Positions 1 through 7,936 of a stretch of DNA of 64,000 bases are shown here, piece by piece. Positions within the stretch are counted from its first letter, which is position 1; every line of letters begins with the position of its first letter. Origin of the DNA: Propionivibrio hellwigii (GTDB taxonomy: Bacteria > Pseudomonadota > Gammaproteobacteria > Burkholderiales > Rhodocyclaceae); the NCBI RefSeq assembly GCF_041770905.1, contig NZ_JBEUWX010000002.1:1116001-1180000 (forward strand). The letters run 5' to 3'. The notes beneath the pieces are model-generated. The model did no database searches and had not been told where the DNA came from. It saw nothing but the letters and a program-made list of their open reading frames with translations. A program made the position numbers and the translations under genes.

Positions 1-639
1 CCTATTTACGCATCCGCCGATACTGGCGGTACCGTTTCTTACCGTTGTCAGCAAGGCAAAAACCTAAGCGTCCGTTATAGCTTCAACGCACAAGGCATTC
101 CCACGCAGGCGCGTGCCATGCTCAATGGTCAAGACCGGAAAATGGCCTACAATCTTGATCGCTCCGATAATGTGGATACTTTCTTCAACGACCGGAATGG
201 TTATCGGCTGGACTCATCCTATATGGACAGCAACAATTATCGTACCCAGCAAATTATCGTCACCGGTCCTGATGATCAGATTTTGTACAAGGGTTGCAGA
301 CCCGAGGCCAAAAATGCGGAGCGTATGGCTGAGAAACCAACGAGCCACGTCAAAAGCGCCCAGGTCGCTTATGTCTGCCAGAATGATCAGCGCGTCAACG
401 TGTCCTATCAATTCAATTCTGCAGGCCTTCCCACGCGTGCCGCCGCCCGCTTACAGGGTCGGAAAATCACGCTGAATTACGACCAGAACCGCTCAGATAA
501 CGTAGACACCTTCTTCAGTGGGCGCGGTTATTCACTGACAACCGACTATATGGATGCAGAGAACTATCGCTCACAAAATATCACTATTACCGCGCCCAAC
601 GACGTCCTTCTTTATAAAGGCTGTTCACCCGTTCGCTGA
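1..639 (+). CDS. Tandem adhesin-complex-protein (ACP)-like protein, 5' end outside window
   Basis: The frame is open from base 1, so the N-terminus and any signal peptide are missing. At least two repeats of about 90 residues are visible. Each has the pattern Y-x-C-Q early, a hydrophobic strand with FN, the block RSDNVDTFF, a YMD-x-x-NYR segment and a closing LYKGC. This closely resembles Neisseria adhesin complex protein, a small periplasmic or surface beta-barrel-like protein known to inhibit C-type lysozyme. The two cysteines per repeat probably form one disulfide each. The family member in Neisseria is single-domain, so the duplication is unusual. Role as a lysozyme inhibitor or adhesin is inferred from family resemblance. 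An inverted repeat follows the stop codon. Confidence 0.7.
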   Translation, partial: PIYASADTGGTVSYRCQQGKNLSVRYSFNAQGIPTQARAMLNGQDRKMAYNLDRSDNVDTFFNDRNGYRLDSSYMDSNNYRTQQIIVTGPDDQILYKGCRPEAKNAERMAEKPTSHVKSAQVAYVCQNDQRVNVSYQFNSAGLPTRAAARLQGRKITLNYDQNRSDNVDTFFSGRGYSLTTDYMDAENYRSQNITITAPNDVLLYKGCSPVR

Positions 640-661
640 TCGGTCGGTGTAAATAACCGCA

Positions 662-695
662 GCCTGAAGCCATCATCAGCGGCATGGCTTCAGGC
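662..695 (+). terminator. 12-bp perfect hairpin after the ACP-like gene
   Basis: GCCTGAAGCCAT at 662-673 pairs exactly with ATGGCTTCAGGC at 684-695 around a 10-nt loop. It starts 23 nt after the stop codon. No T-run follows, so intrinsic termination is only likely. The rest of the 640-978 gap shows no convincing gene. Confidence 0.45.
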
Positions 696-978
696 CCCCT
701 CAAAACCACCTCTACAGCTCGTGCATGGCGGCCATGAAACACGGCCGTCCCAGCCGGACATCCGATCGCTACGGCATACGTGGTAGCGGCACATGGCAAG
801 CGGCGGACAAGGAGAGCCATCAGGAACAACCTGCCTTATCAGCTCGCCAGCCATAGCATACTGATGAAGCATGCAGGGATGCGTTTGCATCAAGGCACCT
901 TGCCAGAAATCCTGCGCTACTTTTCCTTTTTAGAAAATTGCGGCTATATTGGAAGCGTCGGATCAGCAAGGAGACATC

Positions 979-1422
979 ATGTTCAAGCATATTCTCGTCC
1001 CGACGGACGGTTCTGAACTCTCACAGGCAACCGCCAGACGCGCAGTCTCCTTTGCCAAAGAAAGCGGGGCGCGCATTACCGCGCTCTACGCCACGCCGGA
1101 TTTTCCGGAATGCTTCTTCGGCGAAGGTGCGCTGGTCGATCCCGGTTCGCCGGAAAAATTCGCCCGGCTCGCCGAGGAAGAAGCGCAAAAAATCCTCAAC
1201 TTCATCGAGACCCTCTGTCAGGAAGCAGGTGTTCCCTGTACGAAGCTGTCGATCCATAACGACATTCCTTACGAAGCCATCATCGAAGCGGCCAACCAGC
1301 AGGGCTGCGACCTGATTTTCATGGCCTCGCACGGACGCAGCGGTATCGGCGCCCTCCTGCTCGGCAGCGAAACCAGCAAAGTGCTAACGCATAGCAAGAT
1401 TCCAGTACTGGTCTATCGTTGA
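979..1422 (+). CDS. Universal stress protein (UspA family)
   Basis: A 147-residue single-domain Usp protein. It opens with the typical strand FKHILVPTDGSELS and ends with the nucleotide-binding signature, seen here as MASHGRSGIGALLLGS and a terminal IPVLVYR strand. These glycines and the serine match ATP-binding members of the family. The start at 979 is chosen because AAGGAG lies 6-11 bases upstream; an in-frame ATG 30 nt earlier has no ribosome binding site. It is a lone gene facing the ClpX-like gene tail to tail. A second Usp gene is at 33081-33509. Function is stress survival in general terms; no specific ligand can be read from sequence. Confidence 0.9.
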   Translation: MFKHILVPTDGSELSQATARRAVSFAKESGARITALYATPDFPECFFGEGALVDPGSPEKFARLAEEEAQKILNFIETLCQEAGVPCTKLSIHNDIPYEAIIEAANQQGCDLIFMASHGRSGIGALLLGSETSKVLTHSKIPVLVYR

Positions 1423-1449
1423 ATCAGGACGGAACCGGCGCCTCACCGG

Positions 1450-2451
1450 TTATGAAGCCTGCCGGATGAGCTGCGGCTCTTCGAACAGCGAGTTGATCTC
1501 GACGCGAACGATATCCGGGTTATCCGGCACAAGGTAAAGAACCGGCGTTATCAACTCTTCGAAAATGCCGCGCAGGCTGCGGGCGCCGGTTTTGTACTCG
1601 ATGGCAATTTCTGCAATCTGCTCGAACACGCGCGGCGCGACGACAAGATCGACGCCTTCGGCGCGGAAAATATCCACAAACTGCCGGTAAATGGCATTTT
1701 TGGGCACGCTCATGATGCGCGCCAGCATCTCGCGCGACAAATCATCGAAGCGGGCCACAATGGGCAAGCGGCCGGTAAATTCCGGGATCAGACCAAACTC
1801 AAAAAGATCGGTCGGCTTCACGCGCTTGTTCAGGCGTTCGAGGATATTTTGGTCATCGCTGTCGGACGTGGCAATAAAGCCGAAGCCGTGCGTCTTCGAC
1901 ATAATTTTTTCCAGCCCGACAAAAGCACCGCCGCAAATGAACAGGATGTTCGTCGTATCGATGTAGCGGCCATCCTCAAACTTGACCGGCGCACCCTCCA
2001 TGATTTTGAGCAGGGCGTGCTGAACGCTCTCGCCCGAAGTTACACGCGCCTCGCCCTTGCCCGCCTTGAGCTTGTCAATCTCGTCGATGAAAACGATGCC
2101 GAGCTGCGCCCTGGCGATATCCCCCCCGGCACGGTCGATCAGGCGCAGCAGCGCCGCTTCGATTTCCTGATTGACATATTGCGTCTGCGCCAGCGAAGTT
2201 GCATTGGCCGTGACGAAAGGCACACCCAGCATGCGCGAGAGCGTTTCGCACATCAGCGTCTTGCCCGTGCCGGAGTTGCCGATCAGCAGCACATTGCTCT
2301 TGGCGACATTACCCGCCTGCTGCACGAGCGAAATCTTGCGGTAATGCGAATACACCGCGACGGCCAGAACCTTCTTCGCCGCCTCCTGGCCAATCACGTA
2401 CTGGTCGAGGTATCTGACGATCAGGCTGGGGGTCACTTCCTTGGCAAGCAT
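1450..2451 (-). CDS. ClpX-like AAA+ ATPase without zinc-binding domain
   Basis: 333 residues that align with the AAA+ core of ClpX, the unfoldase of the ClpXP protease. Visible are Walker A GNSGTGKT, Walker B GIVFIDEIDK, the FGLIPEF-x-GRLP region and sensor II KTGARSLRG. It differs from true ClpX: the N-terminal four-cysteine zinc domain is absent, the pore loop GYVG reads QYVN, the RKH-loop segment before ILFICGGAF is about ten residues shorter, and the ClpP-docking tripeptide IGF aligns with FGF. It is therefore a divergent paralog, and the housekeeping clpX should be elsewhere. Partner protease and substrates are unknown. AAAGGA precedes the chosen ATG. Confidence 0.8.
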   Translation of the reverse strand: MLAKEVTPSLIVRYLDQYVIGQEAAKKVLAVAVYSHYRKISLVQQAGNVAKSNVLLIGNSGTGKTLMCETLSRMLGVPFVTANATSLAQTQYVNQEIEAALLRLIDRAGGDIARAQLGIVFIDEIDKLKAGKGEARVTSGESVQHALLKIMEGAPVKFEDGRYIDTTNILFICGGAFVGLEKIMSKTHGFGFIATSDSDDQNILERLNKRVKPTDLFEFGLIPEFTGRLPIVARFDDLSREMLARIMSVPKNAIYRQFVDIFRAEGVDLVVAPRVFEQIAEIAIEYKTGARSLRGIFEELITPVLYLVPDNPDIVRVEINSLFEEPQLIRQAS

Positions 2452-2944
2452 GGCGGTTTTCCTTTGAACTCTTCAAGACCAGACACGGATGGTATAGCGG
2501 ATGTACCGATGAATCCAGAAAACAAGAAAGTGGCGCACCGCCAAAGCCTTCCCCAAAATACGCCATGTGCATTGATACGACCAACGTCGCCTGCATTCCC
2601 GCAAATAGGCAAACACACCGTCTGCGGCGGCAATGCCGGTTTTCACAAAATCCATAAAACATAGGTTAAAGTAATGGTTATTATGTGTCTCTACGCTAGG
2701 CGGTAAAGCCGTGATCGCGGCAGTCGCCATCTTAAAAAATGCATCCGAATACCCAGCCCCAGCGGTGGCCGTGAATTTGCCGGCCACCGGCAGTATTCTG
2801 CGGTGTTTGGCGTTGTATCGTGCTGCGTTATCCGCCTCGCGGAACACTTGCGGCGGATGCGGGTCATCCGCCGTTTTTGTTGGGCTTTTTGCCATCCGCG
2901 CATCCTGGTTTTTTGGTATTGACTGATTGGTACAAATAATTCAA
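2452..2944. other. Intergenic gap between divergent clpX-like and methyltransferase genes
   Basis: About 490 bp separating two divergently transcribed genes. Short frames are open on the minus strand but show no start context, no family resemblance and codon use unlike the neighbours. It presumably holds both promoters; I see no clear -35/-10 pair or operator. Confidence 0.5.
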
Positions 2945-3583
2945 ATGGATTCCAACACAAGCCTATCGACTTTTAAAACACCTTCGGCACGCTGGACAGC
3001 AATCGCTACGAGTGCCAGTCAGAAAACCCGCATCATCCGTCAGTTTTTTACCCATCCACAAAGCATCGGCGCCATCGCGCCCTCATCCCAAACGTTAGCC
3101 ACAGAGATGGCTAACGCCGCGCTACACTACGGTGCTCCCGACGCTCTCGTCATTGAGGCCGGCGCAGGCAGCGGTGCAATTACCGAAACCCTGGTTAAAG
3201 CACTGCCGGATAATGCCCGCTTCCTGGCCTGCGAAAACAACGCACAGTTAGCCGACGCGCTGGCGTACAGAATGCCCGCCATCGAACTGCGCCGCAACAA
3301 GATTCAACATCTGCCGGAATGGACTTCGGCCAACAATAAAACCATTGTTTCCTCATTACCCTTCCGCAGCCTGCCCGCCAATGATGTCCGTGAAATTATC
3401 CGCTGCTTCCACGGAGAACTGTGCCGCCATCAGGATTCGATTCTGGTGCAGTTCAGTTATGGCCTGCGCAACCCTATCCCAGAACTGGCTGAGGATGACA
3501 ATATCGCCTGTTTCCACCACAACACCGTGTTCCGTAATCTGCCGCCCGCCAAGATCTGGATTTACCGCCGCCAGGCCGCCTAG
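2945..3583 (+). CDS. SAM-dependent methyltransferase of the PmtA-like (COG3963) type
   Basis: About 212 residues. The segment FFTHPQSIGAIAPSSQTLA is typical of phospholipid N-methyltransferase-like proteins (COG3963), which are related to rRNA adenine dimethylases. The SAM-binding glycine loop reads VIEAGAGSGAIT, followed by an acidic CEN at the end of strand 2 and a SLPF motif in place of the catalytic NPPF/NLPF motif. The substrate could be a membrane lipid such as phosphatidylethanolamine, but the sequence alone does not prove this. ATG at 2945 is preferred; TTG at 2927 would add six residues. Neither has a strong ribosome binding site. It stands alone ahead of the nfeD/slipin pair. Confidence 0.7.
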   Translation: MDSNTSLSTFKTPSARWTAIATSASQKTRIIRQFFTHPQSIGAIAPSSQTLATEMANAALHYGAPDALVIEAGAGSGAITETLVKALPDNARFLACENNAQLADALAYRMPAIELRRNKIQHLPEWTSANNKTIVSSLPFRSLPANDVREIIRCFHGELCRHQDSILVQFSYGLRNPIPELAEDDNIACFHHNTVFRNLPPAKIWIYRRQAA

Positions 3584-3727
3584 GCATTCCGTACCCGCGC
3601 GCTGCCGATCCTTCGCTGCGCCCTATTACCCTATTCACCCTATTCCGCGTCCGTCTGCGCTAAACTGGCGCAAGCCTCCCGCGCCCCATAGCGCATAGGT
3701 GTTTTGCATCGTCCGCGGAGAATACAC

Positions 3728-4162
3728 ATGATCGAATGGTGGTACTGGCTGATACTCGGTTTCTGTCTGATCATGGCAGAACTTCTGATTCCCGCCTTTT
3801 TCACGCTCTGGTTTGGCATCGGCGCCATCACTGTCGGCCTCGTTTTGCTGGCGATACCCAGCCTAGGCATAGCGGCACAGATCCTGCTGTGGGCGATACT
3901 GTCGAGCGCGCAGGTCATCCTCTGGTTCCGTTTTCTCCGGCCAAAAACCATGACCGCCATCGGCACCTCGGCATCCGATGTCATCGGCGAAACCGGCGTT
4001 CTTGTCAGCAATCTGACGCCACATGCGCGCGGCAGCGTACGTTTCCAGAAGCCCATATTGGGTGCGGACTGCTGGGAATGCTATGCGGACACGCCCATTT
4101 CATCTGGCACGCGCGTACGCATCGTCGCCGTGGAAGGTAATTTCATTAAAGTAGAGGAGTAA
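3728..4162 (+). CDS. NfeD-family short membrane protein
   Basis: 144 residues with two to three membrane helices in the first 75 positions (WYWLILGFCLIMAELLIPAF, then two more) and a C-terminal OB-fold-like beta domain of about 65 residues. This is the short NfeD form found next to stomatin/SPFH genes, where it is thought to help organise membrane microdomains or assist the SPFH protein. The slipin gene follows after 5 nt, so the two are co-transcribed. GGAG lies about 9 nt before the ATG at 3728. Nothing unusual in length or composition. Confidence 0.85.
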   Translation: MIEWWYWLILGFCLIMAELLIPAFFTLWFGIGAITVGLVLLAIPSLGIAAQILLWAILSSAQVILWFRFLRPKTMTAIGTSASDVIGETGVLVSNLTPHARGSVRFQKPILGADCWECYADTPISSGTRVRIVAVEGNFIKVEE

Positions 4163-4167
4163 CCATC

Positions 4168-5031
4168 ATGGTAAGCGGTGCCACCCTGACAGCACTGATT
4201 TTTATGGCTTTTATCGCTTTGACGGTCGCCCAGGGCGTGCGCATTGTGCCGCAAGGCGAGGAATGGATCGTTCAACGCTTGGGCAAATACCATATTACGC
4301 TGTTGCCCGGCCTGCGCTTCATCATCCCCTATCTCGACTCGGTAGCCTACCGGGTCACAACCAAGGACATCATCCTCGATGTCCAAGAACAGGAAGTCAT
4401 TACCCGCGACAATGCCGTCATCGTCGTCAATGCGATCGCCTTCATCAAGGTCACTGATCCGGTCAAAGCCGTTTATGGCGTGGAAGATTATGTTGAGGCT
4501 ATCCGCAACATGATCATGACGACTTTGCGTTCGATCGTCGGCGAAATGGATCTTGACCATGCGCTTTCCTCGCGCGATATGATCAAGGCTCGCCTGAAAG
4601 CCGGCGTTGCCGATGAAGCGCTTGACTGGGGACTGACCGTCAAGTCGGTCGAAATCCAGGACATCAAGCCTTCACCTTCAATGCAAAAAGCCATGGAAAT
4701 GCAGGCATCCGCCGAACGCGAGCGCAAGGCGATGGTGACCAAGGCGGAAGGTGAAAAACAGTCAATGATCCTGTCCGCCGAAGCGCGGCTGGAGTCAGCC
4801 AAGCGGGACGCCGAAGCACAGATTACGCTGGCCGATGCATCCTCGCAGGCCATCACCAAGGTGACGCAAGTCTTTGGCGCCAACGAACTGCCGATGTTCT
4901 ATCTGCTTGGCGAGAAGTACATCAACAGCCTGAGCAAAATGGCCGACTCGCCGAATGCAAAATTCGTCGTTCTGCCGGCCGATTTGCAAAATGCGTTGCG
5001 CGGCCTCTTCCAGAATTTACCCAAGCATTAG
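4168..5031 (+). CDS. qmcA: Slipin / stomatin-like SPFH-domain protein (QmcA-like)
   Basis: 287 residues: one N-terminal membrane helix, an SPFH/Band 7 domain (about residues 20-180, with QGEEWIVQRLGKY and TRDNAVIVVNAIAF), a charged coiled-coil rich in Ala/Glu/Lys (about 175-225), and a conserved oligomerisation tail containing LPMFYLLGEKYI. These proteins form large membrane-anchored rings and are linked to membrane quality control together with FtsH/HflKC-like systems. The NfeD partner is immediately upstream. The gene symbol is assigned by similarity to E. coli QmcA and not by proof of function. Downstream is the first 40-bp repeat array. Confidence 0.85.
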   Translation: MVSGATLTALIFMAFIALTVAQGVRIVPQGEEWIVQRLGKYHITLLPGLRFIIPYLDSVAYRVTTKDIILDVQEQEVITRDNAVIVVNAIAFIKVTDPVKAVYGVEDYVEAIRNMIMTTLRSIVGEMDLDHALSSRDMIKARLKAGVADEALDWGLTVKSVEIQDIKPSPSMQKAMEMQASAERERKAMVTKAEGEKQSMILSAEARLESAKRDAEAQITLADASSQAITKVTQVFGANELPMFYLLGEKYINSLSKMADSPNAKFVVLPADLQNALRGLFQNLPKH

Positions 5032-5147
5032 GCCGGTTTCCTTGTATAGCGGCTTCTTTGCCCAAATACGGCGCTGGGCGTTGGCCTCGCCTTGTCTTGT
5101 GGCAAAGCCCGGGCGATCTATTTGGGGTGGCTTAGGGCAGACGCTCT

Positions 5148-5515
5148 GAAGTCCCTTATCCACGGGCATCTCAGAGCACATGCCCTGAACCCCCTATAAA
5201 CAGGGCATCTCAGAGTACCCTGCCCGCCAGCCCTTTATTTATAAGGGTTCCAGAGGTGACTGCCCTGAGCTCCTTTATCTACAAGGGTTTCAGAGGATGG
5301 TGCCCGGAAATGCCCTATCCACGCGGGGTTCCGGTGGGTTCCTTAAAAGCTTCTCGCCCTGTGAGAGGGTATAGATCGGACACATGGGAGAGGGGTTTGA
5401 TAGGGGTTTGGGGAGAGGGAAAATTAAAGGGTTGCCCTGAGCGCCTTTATCCACAAGGGTTTCAGAGGGGGCACCCCGGAAACGCCCTATCCACGCGGGG
5501 TTCCGGGGGGGGTAT
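5148..5515. repeat. 40-bp-period hairpin repeat array (seven units)
   Basis: Units begin near 5148, 5187, 5227, 5267, 5307, 5439 and 5479, so spacing is 40 bp with one 39. Each unit has the shape GARNCCC, about eight mostly A/T bases, GGGyNTCTC or GGGTTTC, then a linker ending in TGCCCG. The CCC and GGG parts can pair as a short hairpin. Sequence varies between units but spacing does not. About 100 bp of non-repetitive sequence separates the fifth and sixth units. Short open frames across the array are by-products of the repeat. The rest of the 5032-5714 gap shows no gene. Confidence 0.85.
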
Positions 5516-5714
5516 TCCGCACCGACGCGGTGCCATGCGCGCGCCGGCATTGCCGCCCGGCTATAAGCAAATAAAAAATGCTTCTTTGGCAACGCCAGGA
5601 GTTACGCCTAAACTGCGCGTGTTGCCCGCCATCCGGTTTATTGGTCATTAACGGAACAGCAGCCGCTGCTGGTCCCCAAACTTCTGAAATACGCTTCAAT
5701 AAGGAGAAACTGCC

Positions 5715-6521
5715 ATTTGCCAGCTTCTTGGAATGAACTGCAATGTCCCCACCGACATCTGCTTTTCCTTTACCGGCTTTCAGGCCCGTGGCGGCACAAC
5801 GGATACGCATCGCGACGGCTGGGGGATCGCTTTCTTTGAAGGAAAAGGCGCGCGCCTTTTCCTCGACCACAATCCCTCCTGCGAATCGCCGCTTGCGGCG
5901 CTGGTGCGACACTATCCGATCCGATCACTCAACGTCATCGCGCATATCCGAAAGGCGACGCAGGGCCGCATTAGTCTGGAAAATACACACCCTTTCAGCC
6001 GCGAACTCTGGGGGCGTTACTGGATTTTTGCGCACAACGGCAATCTGACGAATTACGAGCCCACACTCGATGGTAGCTTTCTGCCGGTCGGTCAAACCGA
6101 CAGTGAACTGGCTTTTTGTCGGCTGCTGCAAGACCTGCGCCAGCGTTTTCCCGCCGGCATGCCGCCAGAAGAGGCGTTGCATGCGGCCATTGACGAATTC
6201 GCAGCACAAACGCGGCGCTTCGGTTCCTTCAACTTTCTGCTCTCCAATGGCGATAGCTTGTTCGCCCACCGCACGACGGAACTGCACTACATCATTCGCC
6301 AGGCGCCTTTCCCAGTTGCCCATCTGATGGACGAAGACATGACTGTCGATTTCAGCGAAGTCACCACGCCCAACGACCGCGTCGCCGTCATCGTGACCAA
6401 GCCGCTGACCGATAACGAAACCTGGCATCCGCTGCCGGTCGGCCGCGTGACGCGCTTCCACAATGGCGCCCCCGTAGCGTGGCAGCCGGTAAAATCGCCC
6501 CCTTCCGCGGAGGCACGTTAG
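5715..6521 (+). CDS. Class II glutamine amidotransferase (YafJ-like) starting at ATT
   Basis: 268 residues counted from an ATT start. An N-terminal-nucleophile amidotransferase fold is shown by AHIRKATQG, FAHNGNL and GQTDSELAF. Such enzymes need Cys as residue 2, exposed when Met is removed. Reading from ATT at 5715 gives (M)CQLLGMNC, which matches the usual MCxLLGMN start. AAGGAG lies at 5701-5706, 8 nt upstream, and a TAA in the same frame at 5700-5702 leaves no ATG, GTG or TTG before it. Starting at the ATG at 5733 would delete the catalytic cysteine. The biological substrate of YafJ-type proteins is not established. Sequencing error at the start codon is the alternative explanation. Confidence 0.85.
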   Translation: MCQLLGMNCNVPTDICFSFTGFQARGGTTDTHRDGWGIAFFEGKGARLFLDHNPSCESPLAALVRHYPIRSLNVIAHIRKATQGRISLENTHPFSRELWGRYWIFAHNGNLTNYEPTLDGSFLPVGQTDSELAFCRLLQDLRQRFPAGMPPEEALHAAIDEFAAQTRRFGSFNFLLSNGDSLFAHRTTELHYIIRQAPFPVAHLMDEDMTVDFSEVTTPNDRVAVIVTKPLTDNETWHPLPVGRVTRFHNGAPVAWQPVKSPPSAEAR

Positions 6522-6691
6522 AGACCAGCCAAGCATATGGCGAGGCTAAAAGCCCGTCTTGGAGACCGCGGCATTGCTTTCCATCGCAACGCTGATTCAG
6601 GCAAGCGGCCTCTGCGCCATCGCTAAATCGACGATAATCTATGCCCTGTTGTGTCTGCTCCGACACATTCTATTTTTCCTGTGAGAGGCTC

Positions 6692-7924
6692 ATGAAAGAA
6701 CTCGGCTTTACGACCGGCAATCTGCACTGTGATCGCGCCAAATCCACTGAACATGGGGCGGTGCATAAACCCATCCACAATTCTGCCGCCTTCGGCTTTA
6801 CCGACGTCAACGATCTGGTCAGGGTATTCCAGGGCGAGCAGGCTGGCTTTGTTTATGGCCGCCAGGGTACGCCGACGACGATGGCGCTGGAAGACAGGAT
6901 CACACGCATGGAACAGGGACTCGCCACGGCGACGTTCGGCAGCGGTATGGGCGCCATTTCGGCGACGCTGCTGGCCTTGCTGCGTGCCGGCGACCACCTG
7001 ATCGCCAGCCGTTTTTTGTTCGGCAACACCACCAGCCTGTTTGAAACGCTGGCGCAGATCGGCATCGCCGTCTCCTTTGTCGATACGACGGATGCCGCCC
7101 ATGTGGCCGCTGCACTGCGGCCAGAAACGCGGATGGTGTTTCTTGAAACGATCGCCAATCCCTGCACGCAGGTCGCCGATCTGCAAGGCATCGGGCAGCT
7201 ATGCCGCGAGCGGGCTCTGATTTATGTTGTCGACAACACGGTCACTTCGCCGTATCTCTTCCGTCCCAAAAACGTCGGCGCTTCGCTCGTCATCAATTCG
7301 CTGACCAAGTATATCGGCGGACACGGCAATGCCCTGGGCGGAGCCGTCACCGAAACGGGCTGCTTCGACTGGGCCGCTTATCCGCATCTCTACGATTTCT
7401 ATAAAAAAGGCAATCCCGCACTTTGGGGACTTACACAAATCCGCAAGAAAGGGCTGCGCGACATCGGCGCAACACTTGGCCCGGAATCGGCGCACCACCT
7501 GGCGGTCGGCTCGGAAACGCTGGCATTGCGCATGGAGCGCATCTGCGCCAATGCACAACGCCTGGCCGAGTTTCTCGCCGCGCATCCGCAAGTCGCGCGT
7601 ATCCATTACCCCGGTCTGGACACCCACCAGCAATATGAACGCGCCAGGACGCTATTTAGCGGCTGCAGCGGCATTCTTGCCTTCGAGCTACGTGAGGGTT
7701 GCGATTGCCTCGACATCTTTCGCAAGTTCCGCATCGTCATTCCTTCTACCAATCTGGGCGATAACCGCACGCTGGCACTGCCCGTCGCGCAGACGATCTA
7801 TTTTGAGCTTGGCCCCCAACGCCGCGCAGAATATGGCATTGCCGAATCGCTCATCCGCGTTTCCGTCGGAATTGAAGATGGGGATGACCTCATCGCCGAC
7901 TTTGCGGCCGCGCTGGCGCAATAA
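6692..7924 (+). CDS. Cys/Met-metabolism PLP-dependent enzyme (cystathionine gamma-synthase family)
   Basis: 410 residues of the trans-sulfuration fold-type I family. The pyridoxal-phosphate lysine is Lys206 in NSLTKYIGGHGNALGG. FVYGRQGTPTTMALEDRI near the N-terminus carries the cofactor-contacting Tyr and Arg from the neighbouring subunit, and GSGMGAI binds the phosphate. Possible reactions are gamma-replacement on an activated homoserine (cystathionine or homocysteine formation) or gamma-elimination; sequence alone does not separate them. It lies 12 nt before the YcaO gene, so they are probably one transcript. ATG at 6692 follows GAGAGG; an earlier in-frame start lacks support. I saw no SAM riboswitch in the 170-nt leader. 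Confidence 0.85.
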   Translation: MKELGFTTGNLHCDRAKSTEHGAVHKPIHNSAAFGFTDVNDLVRVFQGEQAGFVYGRQGTPTTMALEDRITRMEQGLATATFGSGMGAISATLLALLRAGDHLIASRFLFGNTTSLFETLAQIGIAVSFVDTTDAAHVAAALRPETRMVFLETIANPCTQVADLQGIGQLCRERALIYVVDNTVTSPYLFRPKNVGASLVINSLTKYIGGHGNALGGAVTETGCFDWAAYPHLYDFYKKGNPALWGLTQIRKKGLRDIGATLGPESAHHLAVGSETLALRMERICANAQRLAEFLAAHPQVARIHYPGLDTHQQYERARTLFSGCSGILAFELREGCDCLDIFRKFRIVIPSTNLGDNRTLALPVAQTIYFELGPQRRAEYGIAESLIRVSVGIEDGDDLIADFAAALAQ

Positions 7925-7936
7925 GGCACGCCTCAA

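Noticed and set aside
2473..2895. 140-codon minus-strand frame upstream of the ClpX-like gene
   Set aside because: No ribosome binding site, atypical codon use, and overlapping alternative frames of similar length; probably chance.
6522..6691. SAM riboswitch upstream of the PLP enzyme gene
   Set aside because: No recognisable SAM-I or SAM-II core in the 170-nt leader.
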